Shown piece after piece: positions 35,593 to 45,712 of a DNA stretch of 64,000 bases. A model generated the notes under the pieces. That model was not told the origin of the DNA, ran no database searches, and worked only from the letters and a program-made list of their open reading frames with translations. How positions within the stretch are numbered: the first letter of the stretch is position 1; every line of letters starts with the position of its first letter. This DNA comes from DIGJ01 sp041739345. GTDB taxonomy: Bacteria > Bacillota > Clostridia > Lachnospirales > Lachnospiraceae. Both the position numbers and the translations under genes were made by a program. Location: assembly GCA_041739345.1 (NCBI GenBank), contig JBGSNZ010000027.1, forward strand, positions 124,001 to 188,000, written 5' to 3'.

Positions 35593-36087
35593 ATGGGAGG
35601 TAATTGCAATACGCAGGAAAAATTTGCTGAACTCCAAAGTTTCATTGACAACATTGAAGACAAGAGGGGCGCACTAATAGCTGTGCTACACAAAGCACAG
35701 CAGCTTTATGGCTATCTTTCGGATGAGGTGATTTTCTATGTTTCGGACAAGCTTGTGATACCAAGTTCTAAAATTTATGGTGTAATCAGCTTTTACTCCT
35801 ACTTTACTACCAAGCAAAGAGGGAAGTATGTTATCAATGTGTGCCTTGGAACAGCGTGTTTTGTAAGAGGTGCAGAGGCGATTATGAAGGAGTTTGAAAA
35901 AGAACTAAATATAAAGGCAGGAGAATCAACGAGTGATATGAAATTTACTTTGTCTGGATTAAGGTGCATCGGTGCTTGTGGATTGGCTCCAGTAGTCATG
36001 ATAAATGATAAGGTATTTGGTAGGGTAGAGGTAGATCAAATTAAAAAAATCATCGAAGAATGCGAGAAGGAGGAGAAATATGAGTAA
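35593..36087 (+). CDS. hndA: NADP-reducing hydrogenase subunit A (NuoE-like)
   Basis: [2Fe-2S] thioredoxin-fold subunit (164 aa) of a multimeric NAD(P)-linked [FeFe] hydrogenase. The four cluster cysteines are in VCLGTACFVRGA (near residue 84) and LRCIGACGLAPVV (near residue 125). The ATG at 35593 is 8 nt after AAAGGAGG. It overlaps hndB by 8 bp. In such complexes it passes electrons to the flavin subunit HndC. Confidence 0.93.
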   Translation: MGGNCNTQEKFAELQSFIDNIEDKRGALIAVLHKAQQLYGYLSDEVIFYVSDKLVIPSSKIYGVISFYSYFTTKQRGKYVINVCLGTACFVRGAEAIMKEFEKELNIKAGESTSDMKFTLSGLRCIGACGLAPVVMINDKVFGRVEVDQIKKIIEECEKEEKYE

Positions 36088-36475
36088 GCTAAAATCCATA
36101 GAGGAACTCCAGAAAATAAGACAGGCAGCCAAAGACAACTTGGACTTGAGATCAACAGCAGAATCTGAGGATAGGATAATTATAAGAGTAGGTATGGCAA
36201 CCTGTGGCATAGCCAGTGGTGCTAGGATTACCATGAGTGCAATCGTAGATGAACTGAGAGAGCAAAACATCACAAATGTTTCAGTAACTCAAACAGGGTG
36301 TATGGGTTATTGTGCAGAGGAACCGCTGGTAGAGGTTGTTTTCAAAGACAAGCCATCTGTAATATACGGGCATGTAGATGCGCAAAGAGGACGTGAAATA
36401 GTAAATGAACATATTAAGTATGGTCGTCTTCTCCAAAATGCAATAATAAACAAGTCATTTGAAAAAATCGACTGA
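36080..36475 (+). CDS. hndB: NADP-reducing hydrogenase subunit B
   Basis: Small thioredoxin-like ferredoxin-fold subunit (131 aa). Cys residues are in MATCGIASGARITM (near residue 41) and QTGCMGYCAEEPLVEV (near residues 74-78), i.e. three visible Cys in the cluster region, as in other HndB proteins. AAGGAGG ribosome site; starts inside the end of hndA, so translationally coupled. Confidence 0.9.
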   Translation: MSKLKSIEELQKIRQAAKDNLDLRSTAESEDRIIIRVGMATCGIASGARITMSAIVDELREQNITNVSVTQTGCMGYCAEEPLVEVVFKDKPSVIYGHVDAQRGREIVNEHIKYGRLLQNAIINKSFEKID

Positions 36476-36488
36476 AGGAGGATGTGTT

Positions 36489-38282
36489 ATGAATAATTAC
36501 AGAATGCATCTATTAGTTTGCGGTGGTACAGGATGTACATCTTCGGAGAGCTTAAAACTGGTGGATGAGTTAAAGGAATGCATAGAAAAATATGGAATTT
36601 CAAGTGAAGTAGAAGTAGTTGTTACAGGGTGTTTTGGATTCTGTGAAAAGGGACCAATTGTTAAGGTCTATCCAGATGATGTTTTTTATGTAACAGTGAA
36701 GCCAGAAGATGCGGAAGAAATAGTTAAGGAGCATGTATTAAAGGGGCGACATGTTGAACGGCTTCTATATGTGGAACCTAACCTAAAGGTGAAACTAGAG
36801 GGACAAAAGGATCTACCTTTCTATAAAAAGCAGATTCGTATTGCTCTTAGAAACTGTGGGTTCATCAATCCAGAAGATATAAACGAATGCCTCGCTGCGG
36901 ATGGATACCAAGCTTTGGCAAAATGCCTTTCCGAAATGAGTAAAGATGAAGTAATTGAGACTGTGATAAAATCAGGCCTTCGGGGAAGAGGTGGTGGTGG
37001 ATTTCCGACTGGACTTAAATGGAAATATACAAGTAAAAGCGCTTCTTTAGTAAAGTATATCATTTGCAATGCGGATGAAGGAGATCCAGGTGCATTTATG
37101 GATCGGTCCATCCTGGAAGGAGATCCACATTCTGTACTGGAGGCAATGGCTATAGCCGGATATGCCATAGGCGCGGAATATGGATATATCTATATAAGGG
37201 CTGAATATCCACTTGCGATACACAGACTTGAAATAGCGATTGCGCAAGCGAGAGAGTTAGGTTTGCTAGGTGATGATATACTTGGCACAGGATTCAACTT
37301 TGATGTCGAACTAAGATATGGAGCGGGCGCATTTGTATGTGGGGAAGAAACGGCACTGATTCATTCGATTGAAGGGGAAAGAGGAGAACCTACAACAAAG
37401 CCTCCGTTTCCTGCGCAGAGCGGTGTCTGGAAAAAACCTACTTGTGTTAATAATGTTGAGACACTGGCTAATATTCCTCCTATATTTTTAAGAGGAGCGG
37501 ATTGGTTTAGAACCATAGGAACTGAGAAATCGCCAGGAACGAAAGTGTTTGCTTTGGCAGGTAAGGTTAATAATGTCGGGCTTGTTGAAGTTCCGATGGG
37601 AACCACTCTAAGAGAAGTAATCTTTGATATCGGAGGGGGAATTAAAAATAACAAGGAGTTCAAGGCAGTACAAACCGGAGGACCTTCGGGAGGTTGTATC
37701 ACAAAAGAAAATCTGGATATTCCGATTGACTACGAGTCTTTAAATAGCATAGGTTCCATGATGGGCTCAGGTGGAATGATTGTTATGGATGAGGATAACT
37801 GCATGGTGAATATAGCCAAGTACTATCTGGAATTTACAAAAGAAGAATCCTGTGGGAAATGTACGCCTTGTCGAGTGGGAAATAAAAGACTACTAGAGAT
37901 TCTTGAAAAGATAACGCAGGGAAACGGTACGGAACAAGATCTGGCAGACCTGGTTGAATTAGGAGAGATAATCAAAGATACATCTCTATGCGGTCTGGGA
38001 CAGACAGCTCCAAATCCGGTGTTAAGTACACTACACTATTTTTATGATGAGTATCTGGCACATGTGAGGGATAAAAAGTGTCCATCCGGAGTCTGTGAAT
38101 CGCTTCTATCTTATTATATTTTGCCTGAAAAGTGCATAGGCTGTACTGCATGTGCGAGGGTATGCCCAGTACCTTGTATTTCAGGTGAACTGAAGAAGAC
38201 TCATGAAATTGATCAATCCAAGTGTATCAAGTGTGGCGCATGTTATAATACATGTAAATTTAGTGCGATAGTAAAACGCTAG
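36489..38282 (+). CDS. hndC: NADP-reducing hydrogenase subunit C (NuoF-like flavoprotein)
   Basis: Diaphorase subunit (597 aa). Order: N-terminal [2Fe-2S] thioredoxin-like domain (LLVCGGTGCTSSE, VTGCFGFCEKGP), FMN and NAD(P) binding (GLRGRGGGGFPTGLKWK near residue 165, CNADEGDPGAFMDRS near residue 195), SLBB-like part, [4Fe-4S] CGKCTPCRVGNKR near residue 455, and a C-terminal 2x[4Fe-4S] ferredoxin domain (CIGCTACARVCP, CIKCGACYNTC). The layout matches bifurcating-type HndC/HydB. The ATG at 36489 follows AAGGAGG. Confidence 0.95.
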   Translation: MNNYRMHLLVCGGTGCTSSESLKLVDELKECIEKYGISSEVEVVVTGCFGFCEKGPIVKVYPDDVFYVTVKPEDAEEIVKEHVLKGRHVERLLYVEPNLKVKLEGQKDLPFYKKQIRIALRNCGFINPEDINECLAADGYQALAKCLSEMSKDEVIETVIKSGLRGRGGGGFPTGLKWKYTSKSASLVKYIICNADEGDPGAFMDRSILEGDPHSVLEAMAIAGYAIGAEYGYIYIRAEYPLAIHRLEIAIAQARELGLLGDDILGTGFNFDVELRYGAGAFVCGEETALIHSIEGERGEPTTKPPFPAQSGVWKKPTCVNNVETLANIPPIFLRGADWFRTIGTEKSPGTKVFALAGKVNNVGLVEVPMGTTLREVIFDIGGGIKNNKEFKAVQTGGPSGGCITKENLDIPIDYESLNSIGSMMGSGGMIVMDEDNCMVNIAKYYLEFTKEESCGKCTPCRVGNKRLLEILEKITQGNGTEQDLADLVELGEIIKDTSLCGLGQTAPNPVLSTLHYFYDEYLAHVRDKKCPSGVCESLLSYYILPEKCIGCTACARVCPVPCISGELKKTHEIDQSKCIKCGACYNTCKFSAIVKR

Positions 38283-38298
38283 TGAAAGGGGTGAATTT

Positions 38299-40041
38299 AT
38301 GGCTATGGTGAATATAACAATTAATAATCAAGAGGTTTGCGTAGAGGAAGGAAAAACTATTCTTGACGCAGCGAGAAAGTTGAAGATAAAAATACCTACA
38401 CTTTGCCATCTTGATTTAGAAAATATAAAATTTGTTAACCAATCTGCTTCATGCCGTGTATGTGTCGTAGAAGTTGAGGGCAGGAAAAATCTTGCTCCAT
38501 CTTGTTCAACACCTGTATTTGAGGGTATGGTAGTCACAACAAACACGATAAGATGCATCAAGGCTAGGAGAACTGTCGTAGAGCTGCTTCTTTCAAACCA
38601 TCCGAAAGATTGTCTAATATGTCAAAAAAATCTTGATTGCGAGTTGCAAGCACTTGCGGCAGAACTAAACATTCGTGAAATCAAATTTAAAGGTGAGAGG
38701 GCAAGGCATGAAATGGATGTTTCCAGCCAATCCATTGTAAGAAATATGGACAAGTGTATCCTATGTAGAAGGTGTGAAACTATGTGTAATGAGGTTCAAA
38801 CGGTGCACGTTCTATCTGCCGTAAACAGAGGATTTGACACGTTTATTGCTCCATCTTTGAACCTTCCGATGAATGAAAGCACATGCACTTTTTGTGGTCA
38901 ATGCGTAGCGGTATGTCCAACTGCAGCATTAACAGAGGTTAATAATATTTCAAAGGTCTGGGATGCCATTCATGATAAAGGGAAATATGTAATTGTTCAG
39001 ACGGCGCCTGCCGTTCGTGCTGCGCTGGGTGAGGAATTCGGTGCGAAACCGGGCACAAGTGTCACAGGAAAAATGGTTGCAGGACTTAGAAAACTTGGAT
39101 TTGATAACGTATTTGATACGGACTTTGCTGCAGACCTTACGATTATGGAAGAGGCCACAGAGTTTATTCACAGGCTACAACATGGGGGGAAACTGCCTAT
39201 ACTCACTAGTTGCTGCCCTGGATGGGTTAAATTCTTTGAACATCAGTTTTCGGATATGCTTGACATACCATCCACCAGTAAGTCTCCTCATGAAATGTTT
39301 GGAGTAATTGCAAAAACTTATTATGCCAAGAAGATAGGAATAGACCCACAGGATATGTACGTAGTTTCGGTAATGCCGTGTCTGGCTAAGAAGTATGAGG
39401 CTGCCAGACCAGAGCTGGCTCATGATGATATGCAGGATGTGGATACCGTAATAACCACCAGAGAGCTGGCGAAGATGCTCAAGGAAGCGAATATTGATCT
39501 GATGAGCCTAGAGGAAGAGGAGTTTGATAATCCGTTAGGTGAATCTACAGGTGCCGGAGTAATATTTGGAGCAACTGGTGGTGTAATTGAAGCTGCTCTT
39601 CGAACCGCATATGAATGGCTGACCAAGGAAACCCTTCAAAAGGTTGAGTTCCATGATCTTCGAGGCTTTGATGGAATCAAGGAAGCTGTAGTTAAAGTGA
39701 ATGATTTGGATGTGAAGATTGCAGTAGCGCATGGACTTGGAAATGCAAGAAAGCTTCTTGAGGATATAAGGGACGGTAAGGCACAATACCATGCAATTGA
39801 AATTATGGCATGCCCAGGAGGATGTATAGGCGGAGGAGGACAGCCTTACCATCATGGAAATATGGAATATCTTCAAAAGAGAATGGAATGTATCTATAAG
39901 GAAGACGAAGGAAAAGCAATCAGAAAGTCACACGAGAACCCTTATATCATAAAGCTTTATGAAGAATTTTTGGGCGAACCTTATGGAGAAAAGGCGCACG
40001 AATTGCTGCATACCCATTATGTGAAACGTGTAAAAATGTAG
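38299..40041 (+). CDS. hndD: [FeFe] hydrogenase catalytic subunit
   Basis: H2-forming subunit (580 aa). N-terminal [2Fe-2S] domain has Cys36, Cys52, Cys55 and Cys69. A His-ligated [4Fe-4S] segment is HPKDCLICQKNLDC near residue 105, then 2x[4Fe-4S] (CILCRRCETMC near 150, CTFCGQCVAVCP near 195). All three H-cluster motifs are intact: TSCCPGWVKFFE, MPCLAKKYEA and MACPGGCIGGGGQP. The C-terminal small-subunit domain is fused, as usual. Site GAAAGGGGTGA before the ATG. Last gene of hndABCD. Confidence 0.97.
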   Translation: MAMVNITINNQEVCVEEGKTILDAARKLKIKIPTLCHLDLENIKFVNQSASCRVCVVEVEGRKNLAPSCSTPVFEGMVVTTNTIRCIKARRTVVELLLSNHPKDCLICQKNLDCELQALAAELNIREIKFKGERARHEMDVSSQSIVRNMDKCILCRRCETMCNEVQTVHVLSAVNRGFDTFIAPSLNLPMNESTCTFCGQCVAVCPTAALTEVNNISKVWDAIHDKGKYVIVQTAPAVRAALGEEFGAKPGTSVTGKMVAGLRKLGFDNVFDTDFAADLTIMEEATEFIHRLQHGGKLPILTSCCPGWVKFFEHQFSDMLDIPSTSKSPHEMFGVIAKTYYAKKIGIDPQDMYVVSVMPCLAKKYEAARPELAHDDMQDVDTVITTRELAKMLKEANIDLMSLEEEEFDNPLGESTGAGVIFGATGGVIEAALRTAYEWLTKETLQKVEFHDLRGFDGIKEAVVKVNDLDVKIAVAHGLGNARKLLEDIRDGKAQYHAIEIMACPGGCIGGGGQPYHHGNMEYLQKRMECIYKEDEGKAIRKSHENPYIIKLYEEFLGEPYGEKAHELLHTHYVKRVKM

Positions 40042-40085
40042 GAGAAAGATCAAAAAGGGTTGGTGCAAAAATATAGGTTGTGTTC

Positions 40086-40264
40086 AATTTGCAATTCAGG
40101 GCTCAAAGGCACATGCTTAAACCTCAAAACGATTATCAATTTTAATAAGCCATAGGCAATGAAAAAGTGAGTGATTAGGACACTCGCTTTTCCATTATTG
40201 TCTTATAAAAATAATCGTTTAAATTCGGTTTTAGCATGTGCCTTTGGGCCCTGGATTGCAAATT
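40086..40264. repeat. 179-bp hairpin element (MITE-like)
   Basis: Nearly the whole segment is one imperfect palindrome. The terminal arms are 38 nt (40086-40123 and 40227-40264) with 35 matches; two of the three mismatches would be G-U in RNA. A second 10-bp pair (40127-40136 with 40211-40220) and an inner GTGAGTG/CACTCGC stem continue the structure. No ORF, no transposase and no clear target duplication were seen. It lies between the convergent hndD and araC genes, so it could also serve as a terminator. Confidence 0.75.
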
Positions 40265-40322
40265 GGTATAACATTTTCTGGTTTGACGACACCCTCTTAT
40301 AGGAGTTTTTTTATGTGTCGTT

Positions 40323-41537
40323 TCAATACGAGTATTTTTCGCGGTATTCTTTGGGCGTCATTCCTACATTTTTTCTAAAGACGGATATAAAATAGCTTTG
40401 TGAATAAAAGGATAAGTAATGACTGATGTAACTATAGGAATACTGCGAATAAATAAGCAGGTCTTTTGCTTCTTTTATTCTTTTGTCTTCAATAAAAGAA
40501 CACAGTGTCTGGCTGGTTTCTTTGCGAAAGAGGCTGGAAAGATATTTTGGAGTCAGATTAACTTCCTTTGCAAGAGCAGTTAAAGATATTTTGTTATGAA
40601 TATTACTGGATATATAATCCATACATTTAGATATGGGTAGTGTATAAACAAGTTGAATCGAGGTTTGGGCTTTTGCTACACGCTCTGTAAAGTCAACTGC
40701 CATTTTTTCGTTCAATATATTTAACTCATATAATGTTCTACAATTCTCCATCTGCTTGATATATACATCACTTAATGTAAAAGCAGTTTCTTCTTCAAGC
40801 CCACCTTCGATGGCATATCTTGTTACAAGAGTTGTATTTGCAATGCATCCGTAAAAGAGCTGCCGAAGAGGATTACTGGACATATTTCCATATTTCGTTT
40901 GAGGAAGTGTTTTATAAGTTGATTGTAGTCTTGATACATTCCCTTCACTAACGCAGTTCAATACGGCTAGTTCATGACTATAAGGTGTATGTATTCGAAA
41001 ATCCTCCTTATTATCAAAAAGCTCATGAATAAAGGTGTAATTTAGCGAGCCTTGCAGGTTTGAATATTTATAGTTACTGATTTCTTCCAGACTAAGGGCG
41101 TCCTTTTTTAATAATAACATCATAATCCGCAAACAAGAACTAAAAGAGGTAAAAGATATCACTGGTAAATTTTCAACCAGGGATTTTAAATCTTTTTTAT
41201 TCATGTTCGATGCAAAGGAAAGGGTTCTCATTTGTGTGATATGATAGAAGTCGGATAATAGCATTGGGCCTCCAAGTAAATAAAAAGTCTCATGATTACG
41301 TTCAAAAGCAAAAATATAATATAATTCATTCTCATAACAAAATATATCAAAACTAAGACTTGAGATTTTGTCAATCAAGCGATTAATGTGAGCAGATAGA
41401 AACTCCTTTACATCATGCGAACTATCAGAAAAGAAGCAGTGATGCAATTCTAAATTAGGATTAAGAATCCATAAGGGGATTCGGTTATAATCATAAAGTT
41501 CTTCTAGTACTAATCTTTCAGATTCCGTTAAACACAT
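40323..41537 (-). CDS. AraC-family regulator
   Basis: 404-aa transcription factor. The C-terminal ~100 residues hold the double helix-turn-helix (KISLTALAKEVNLTPKYLSS near residue 325; FISVFRKNVGMTPKEYREKY at the end). Residues 1-290 are a diverged sensor domain of the type found in Lachnospiraceae carbohydrate regulators, not a simple cupin. It is divergent from a GPH symporter and a GH3 glycosidase, so it probably controls them. The 155-bp intergenic region is A+T-rich and no clear operator was picked out. Confidence 0.88.
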   Translation of the reverse strand: MCLTESERLVLEELYDYNRIPLWILNPNLELHHCFFSDSSHDVKEFLSAHINRLIDKISSLSFDIFCYENELYYIFAFERNHETFYLLGGPMLLSDFYHITQMRTLSFASNMNKKDLKSLVENLPVISFTSFSSCLRIMMLLLKKDALSLEEISNYKYSNLQGSLNYTFIHELFDNKEDFRIHTPYSHELAVLNCVSEGNVSRLQSTYKTLPQTKYGNMSSNPLRQLFYGCIANTTLVTRYAIEGGLEEETAFTLSDVYIKQMENCRTLYELNILNEKMAVDFTERVAKAQTSIQLVYTLPISKCMDYISSNIHNKISLTALAKEVNLTPKYLSSLFRKETSQTLCSFIEDKRIKEAKDLLIYSQYSYSYISHYLSFYSQSYFISVFRKNVGMTPKEYREKYSY

Positions 41538-41691
41538 ATGCCCTCCTATCTATGATTTCAATATGATTTGAATATAATAACAAAAGTTAAAAATGTCAAG
41601 AAATTATGTTATAAAACACGAAATTATAATATTTTGTAGTTCAGGGGGATGCTAAAATAAAACATATAAAGATAGGTAAGGAGAGGTGTTT

Positions 41692-43059
41692 ATGGGTAGT
41701 AAAGATGTACTAAAAACGAGGGAAAAGATTTTTTATGGATTGGGCGATATGGGAAATAATGTTGCTTATGGTGCGGTGGGGTTCTATTTTGTATTCTTTC
41801 TTACAGATGTTGCGGGGATATCGCCAGTTTGGGCAGGGTATATTTTCATGATTGTACGAATATGGAACGCAGTTTGTGATTTGATCATGGGTGTCGTATC
41901 CGACCAAACAAAAACACGCTTTGGTAGAAGAAGACCATTTTTACTCTTTGGAGCGATCCCTTTGGGGATTGGTTTTGCTCTTTTATGGATGGTTCCTTTT
42001 AAAGAAAATGTTCCGCTGATTATTTACTATACACTGATAGGAATCTTATTCAACACACTATATTCGTTTGTCTCCATCCCATATAATGCACTTTTGCCGG
42101 AGCTTTCACAAGATTACGATGAAAGAACCAGTATTTCTGGATATAAAATGGCATTATCTTTTGTTGGATCATTATTATCTGCAATGGGGGTGACATTTAT
42201 TGTAGATACCCTGTATCCAGGGAAAAGTATGTATGCAGTAAGTTTTCCTGTTATGGGAAGAGCATTAGCTATTATATTATCAATTTGTATTCTGTTCGCA
42301 TTTGTAGGTACAAAAGAGCGTGTGAAAGCAAGCGAATCGAAGGATCAAGGAAATATATGGTCAAATCTAAAATCGCTTATCAAATTAAGGGAATTTAAGT
42401 TAGTATTAGGCGTTTTTATATTTAATATGGTATCTTTTGATATAATAATGGCGCTTTATATTTACTACATGAAATATGCACTTAAAATTTCGGACAGTTT
42501 GAGTTACATCTTTATGGCAATTCCACTTGTGGCTGCGGTAATTGTAACGCCTATGTGGGTTGGTATAAGTAATAAAATTGGTAAGCAAAAGACATATATA
42601 ATAGCTGCAATTTACTTTTTAATCCCGCTTTTTTCTTGTATGTTTATACCATCAGGAAATCTTGTGTTTACTGTAGTTGTTACTATTATGATTGGAGTGG
42701 GAATTTCGGCATCTCAAGTGTTGGTATTTTCTATCCTTCCAGATGTTGTTGAAGTGGATGAATTGAAAAGTGGGGTAAGAAGAGAAGGTGTAATTTATGG
42801 TGCAACCATGCTCTTATATAAAATCAGTTCGGCAATCATTGTTGCCCTGGTTACAGCCGCAATGGGATGGTTTGGTTATGTGGAAAGTACAGGAAATGCT
42901 ATTGTCGAGCAATCAGCAAATACGATTTTTGGAATACGCTTGCTTATGAGTTGTATGCCGGCACTCTGTTTAATATTGTCTGTACTGTTTATTAGAAAAC
43001 TCTCTTTCGATAAAGAAAATTTTGATAATGTTAAGAAATCAATTGCCAAAACGGAATGA
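41692..43059 (+). CDS. GPH-family sugar:cation symporter
   Basis: Integral membrane transporter of 455 aa with about 12 hydrophobic segments, of the glycoside-pentoside-hexuronide (MelB/XynB-like) family. Signatures are VCDLIMGVVSDQTKTRFGRR near residue 65 (the D-x6-D and RFGRRRP motif), and the ERTSISGYKM segment near residue 145. The ATG at 41692 follows AAGGAGAGG at a good distance; GTG 41686 lies in that site. It is 39 bp before the GH3 gene, suggesting uptake of the glycoside cleaved by GH3 in the cytoplasm. Confidence 0.9.
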   Translation: MGSKDVLKTREKIFYGLGDMGNNVAYGAVGFYFVFFLTDVAGISPVWAGYIFMIVRIWNAVCDLIMGVVSDQTKTRFGRRRPFLLFGAIPLGIGFALLWMVPFKENVPLIIYYTLIGILFNTLYSFVSIPYNALLPELSQDYDERTSISGYKMALSFVGSLLSAMGVTFIVDTLYPGKSMYAVSFPVMGRALAIILSICILFAFVGTKERVKASESKDQGNIWSNLKSLIKLREFKLVLGVFIFNMVSFDIIMALYIYYMKYALKISDSLSYIFMAIPLVAAVIVTPMWVGISNKIGKQKTYIIAAIYFLIPLFSCMFIPSGNLVFTVVVTIMIGVGISASQVLVFSILPDVVEVDELKSGVRREGVIYGATMLLYKISSAIIVALVTAAMGWFGYVESTGNAIVEQSANTIFGIRLLMSCMPALCLILSVLFIRKLSFDKENFDNVKKSIAKTE

Positions 43060-43097
43060 AGATTATGATGTCGCCTAAGCGACGGATAGGAGCAAAC

Positions 43098-45566
43098 ATG
43101 AATTTAGAAATAGATAATAGAAATTCATTAAAGGAAAAAGCAATCGAGTTAGTCTCACAAATGACACTCGAAGAAAAAGCCGGACTATGTTCCGGAAAGG
43201 ACTGTTGGAATACCAAAGCGATAGAGCGGCTAGGCATTGATTCCATTATGATGGCGGATGGTCCTCATGGGTTAAGAAAACAAACTGGTACAACGGATAA
43301 CTTAGGAATTGGTGATAGCGTTCCGTCTGTATGTTTTCCAACTGCTAGTGCGCTTGCATGTAGTTTTGACCGTGATTTAGCATTCCAAGTTGGTAAGGCA
43401 ATGGGGGAAGAATGCGCTCAGGAAGGTGTCTCTATTATTTTAGGACCAGGAGCAAATCAGAAAAGAAGCCCTCTATGTGGACGCAACTTTGAATATTTTA
43501 GCGAAGATGCAACATTATCGGGGGAACTTGCTGCCAGCATGATTCAGGGAATACAAGGAACCGGAACCGGGACTTCCTTAAAACACTTTGCAGTGAACAA
43601 TCAAGAAAAACGTAGAATGACGATTGACGCTTTAGTAGATGAAAGAACGTTAAGAGAAACCTATCTCAAAGCATTCGAGATAGCTGTAAAAAAAGGAAAA
43701 CCTGATTCCGTTATGTGTTCTTATAATAGGCTAAATGGTGAATATTGTAGCGAGAACAAATACTTGCTAACTGACATACTTCGGAAAGAATGGGGATTTG
43801 ACGGAGCTATTATTTCTGACTGGGGTGCCGTGCATGACAGGGTACTTGGCGTAAAGGCTGGACTTGATATTGAAATGCCTGGAAATCAGGGATACAATGA
43901 TGCAAAAATCATAGCAGCAGTGAAAAACAATTTGTTATCAGAAGAAGATTTGGATAAAGTGGCATGCCAAGTTACAGAACTTATTTTAAAAGGTATGTTG
44001 AATAAAAAAGTGGGATATCAGTATGATAAGGATGCACATCATCAACTAGCAGTAAAAGCGGCAGAACAATCCGCCGTTTTGCTTAAAAACGAGGATAACA
44101 TTCTGCCTGGAAATCTGAAACAAAAAGCTGCAGTAATAGGTGCGTTTGCAAAAATGCCAAGATATCAGGGAGCGGGAAGCTCAAAAATTCATCCAATAAA
44201 AATTGAAAATCCATGGAATTCGTTTATGGAACATGGTTTGAATGTTACTTATGCACCAGGATATCGATTGAAAACAAATAACACCAATAAAGCATTAACT
44301 AAACAGGAGATGGAGGATCAAGAAAAATTAATAAAGGAAGCCTGTGAAACAGCAAAGGATAAGGATGTGGTATATCTCTTTGCTGGTCTGCCGGAAGGAT
44401 ATGAATCAGAAGGCTTTGATCGTGCGAATATGAGCTTGCCTAGCGAACATAACCGATTAATCGAAGCAGTAAGCGAATGCAATCCAAATGTTGTTGTGAT
44501 TTTAATTGGTGGTGCACCAATGGAGCTTCCTTGGATTCATGAAGTAAAGGCGATACTACTTGCATATCTTGGTGGAGAAGGAGTCGGACGGGCAATTACA
44601 AATTTATTACTTGGTTCCCACGTCCCATGTGGAAAGCTTGCAGAAACATGGCCACTACATTTAAAAGATACTCCTTGTTACAATTATTTCCCGGGTGGCA
44701 GACTTAGCGTAGAGTATCGAGAAAGTATTTTTGTAGGGTACCGCTATTATGAAAAAGCAGAAAAGCCAGTATTGTTCCCGTTTGGGTATGGCCTTTCCTA
44801 TGTGAATTTTAAGTATTCCGACTTAAAACTAGACCGCGAATCATGCAATTTAGGAGAACGGATAGATATTACATTTAACATTACAAATTGTGGTAATATG
44901 CCTGCCAAGGAGGCGGCTTTCATTTTTGTAGCACATGAAAATGAGACTGTTTTTTTGCCAAAAAAGGAGCTTAGAGAGTTTGCAAAAATATACCTAAATC
45001 CAGGAGAAACAAAGCAGGTGTCGGTTTCTCTCGATACAAGTACGTTTACATATTATAATACGATAATTAAAGACTGGTATGCACAGAGTGGAACCTATCA
45101 AATCATGGTAGGACCTTCATCGAAGGATTGTACTCTTTTGGCAAGCATAAATATGAGTAGCCCAGAAAAGCCACAACCTGATTTGAGAAAACTTGCTCCG
45201 ACTTACTATCAATTGCCAACAAAAGAATTTAATATAGATAAGAGGGAATTTGAAGCGCTGTATGGTAAAAATCTTCCTATTAGTGAAGGTACGGCATCAA
45301 AGCCATATAATTGGAATAATACGTTAGAAGATGTGAGTCAAACCTTGATTGGAAAAATTGTTATGATGTATGCGAACAAAATATCTGGAAAGGTAACAAA
45401 AGACGAGGAGGAGCAGGAAGGCATGATGTCTGCTATGATTAAAGAAATGCCGTTTTTTGCTATTGTAGCTTCCGGAGAAGGAATGGTTTCTGAGAGCATG
45501 ATGGAAGGGATCATTGATTTGTTGAATGGACATTATATGAAAGGCTTAATAAAGTTATTAAAATGA
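43098..45566 (+). CDS. Glycoside hydrolase family 3 beta-glycosidase
   Basis: 822-aa cytoplasmic enzyme without signal peptide. The catalytic nucleophile Asp is in DGAIISDWGAVHDRV near residue 235. The GH3 N-domain contains MADGPHGLRK and GRNFEYFSEDATLSG, the KHFAVNNQE motif and CSYNRLNG. The C-domain spans about residues 330-560 and the Fn3-like domain about 590-690, followed by a helical tail of ~110 residues. Start chosen at 43098 with TAGGAG; longer in-frame ATGs overlap the symporter end. With the GPH symporter and AraC it forms a small beta-glucoside or xyloside uptake system; exact specificity is not predictable. Confidence 0.93.
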   Translation: MNLEIDNRNSLKEKAIELVSQMTLEEKAGLCSGKDCWNTKAIERLGIDSIMMADGPHGLRKQTGTTDNLGIGDSVPSVCFPTASALACSFDRDLAFQVGKAMGEECAQEGVSIILGPGANQKRSPLCGRNFEYFSEDATLSGELAASMIQGIQGTGTGTSLKHFAVNNQEKRRMTIDALVDERTLRETYLKAFEIAVKKGKPDSVMCSYNRLNGEYCSENKYLLTDILRKEWGFDGAIISDWGAVHDRVLGVKAGLDIEMPGNQGYNDAKIIAAVKNNLLSEEDLDKVACQVTELILKGMLNKKVGYQYDKDAHHQLAVKAAEQSAVLLKNEDNILPGNLKQKAAVIGAFAKMPRYQGAGSSKIHPIKIENPWNSFMEHGLNVTYAPGYRLKTNNTNKALTKQEMEDQEKLIKEACETAKDKDVVYLFAGLPEGYESEGFDRANMSLPSEHNRLIEAVSECNPNVVVILIGGAPMELPWIHEVKAILLAYLGGEGVGRAITNLLLGSHVPCGKLAETWPLHLKDTPCYNYFPGGRLSVEYRESIFVGYRYYEKAEKPVLFPFGYGLSYVNFKYSDLKLDRESCNLGERIDITFNITNCGNMPAKEAAFIFVAHENETVFLPKKELREFAKIYLNPGETKQVSVSLDTSTFTYYNTIIKDWYAQSGTYQIMVGPSSKDCTLLASINMSSPEKPQPDLRKLAPTYYQLPTKEFNIDKREFEALYGKNLPISEGTASKPYNWNNTLEDVSQTLIGKIVMMYANKISGKVTKDEEEQEGMMSAMIKEMPFFAIVASGEGMVSESMMEGIIDLLNGHYMKGLIKLLK

Positions 45567-45712
45567 TATTAGTGTTATGATAAGCAGACAAACATATAAA
45601 TTTAAGGGAGGATTTAGGGGTAGGTAAAAACTAAGGTTGCTAAGAATTACAAAATGAAATATACTGGGGATTCTAGATAAAATATGCATAGAAATATATG
45701 AGGTAAAAAAAC

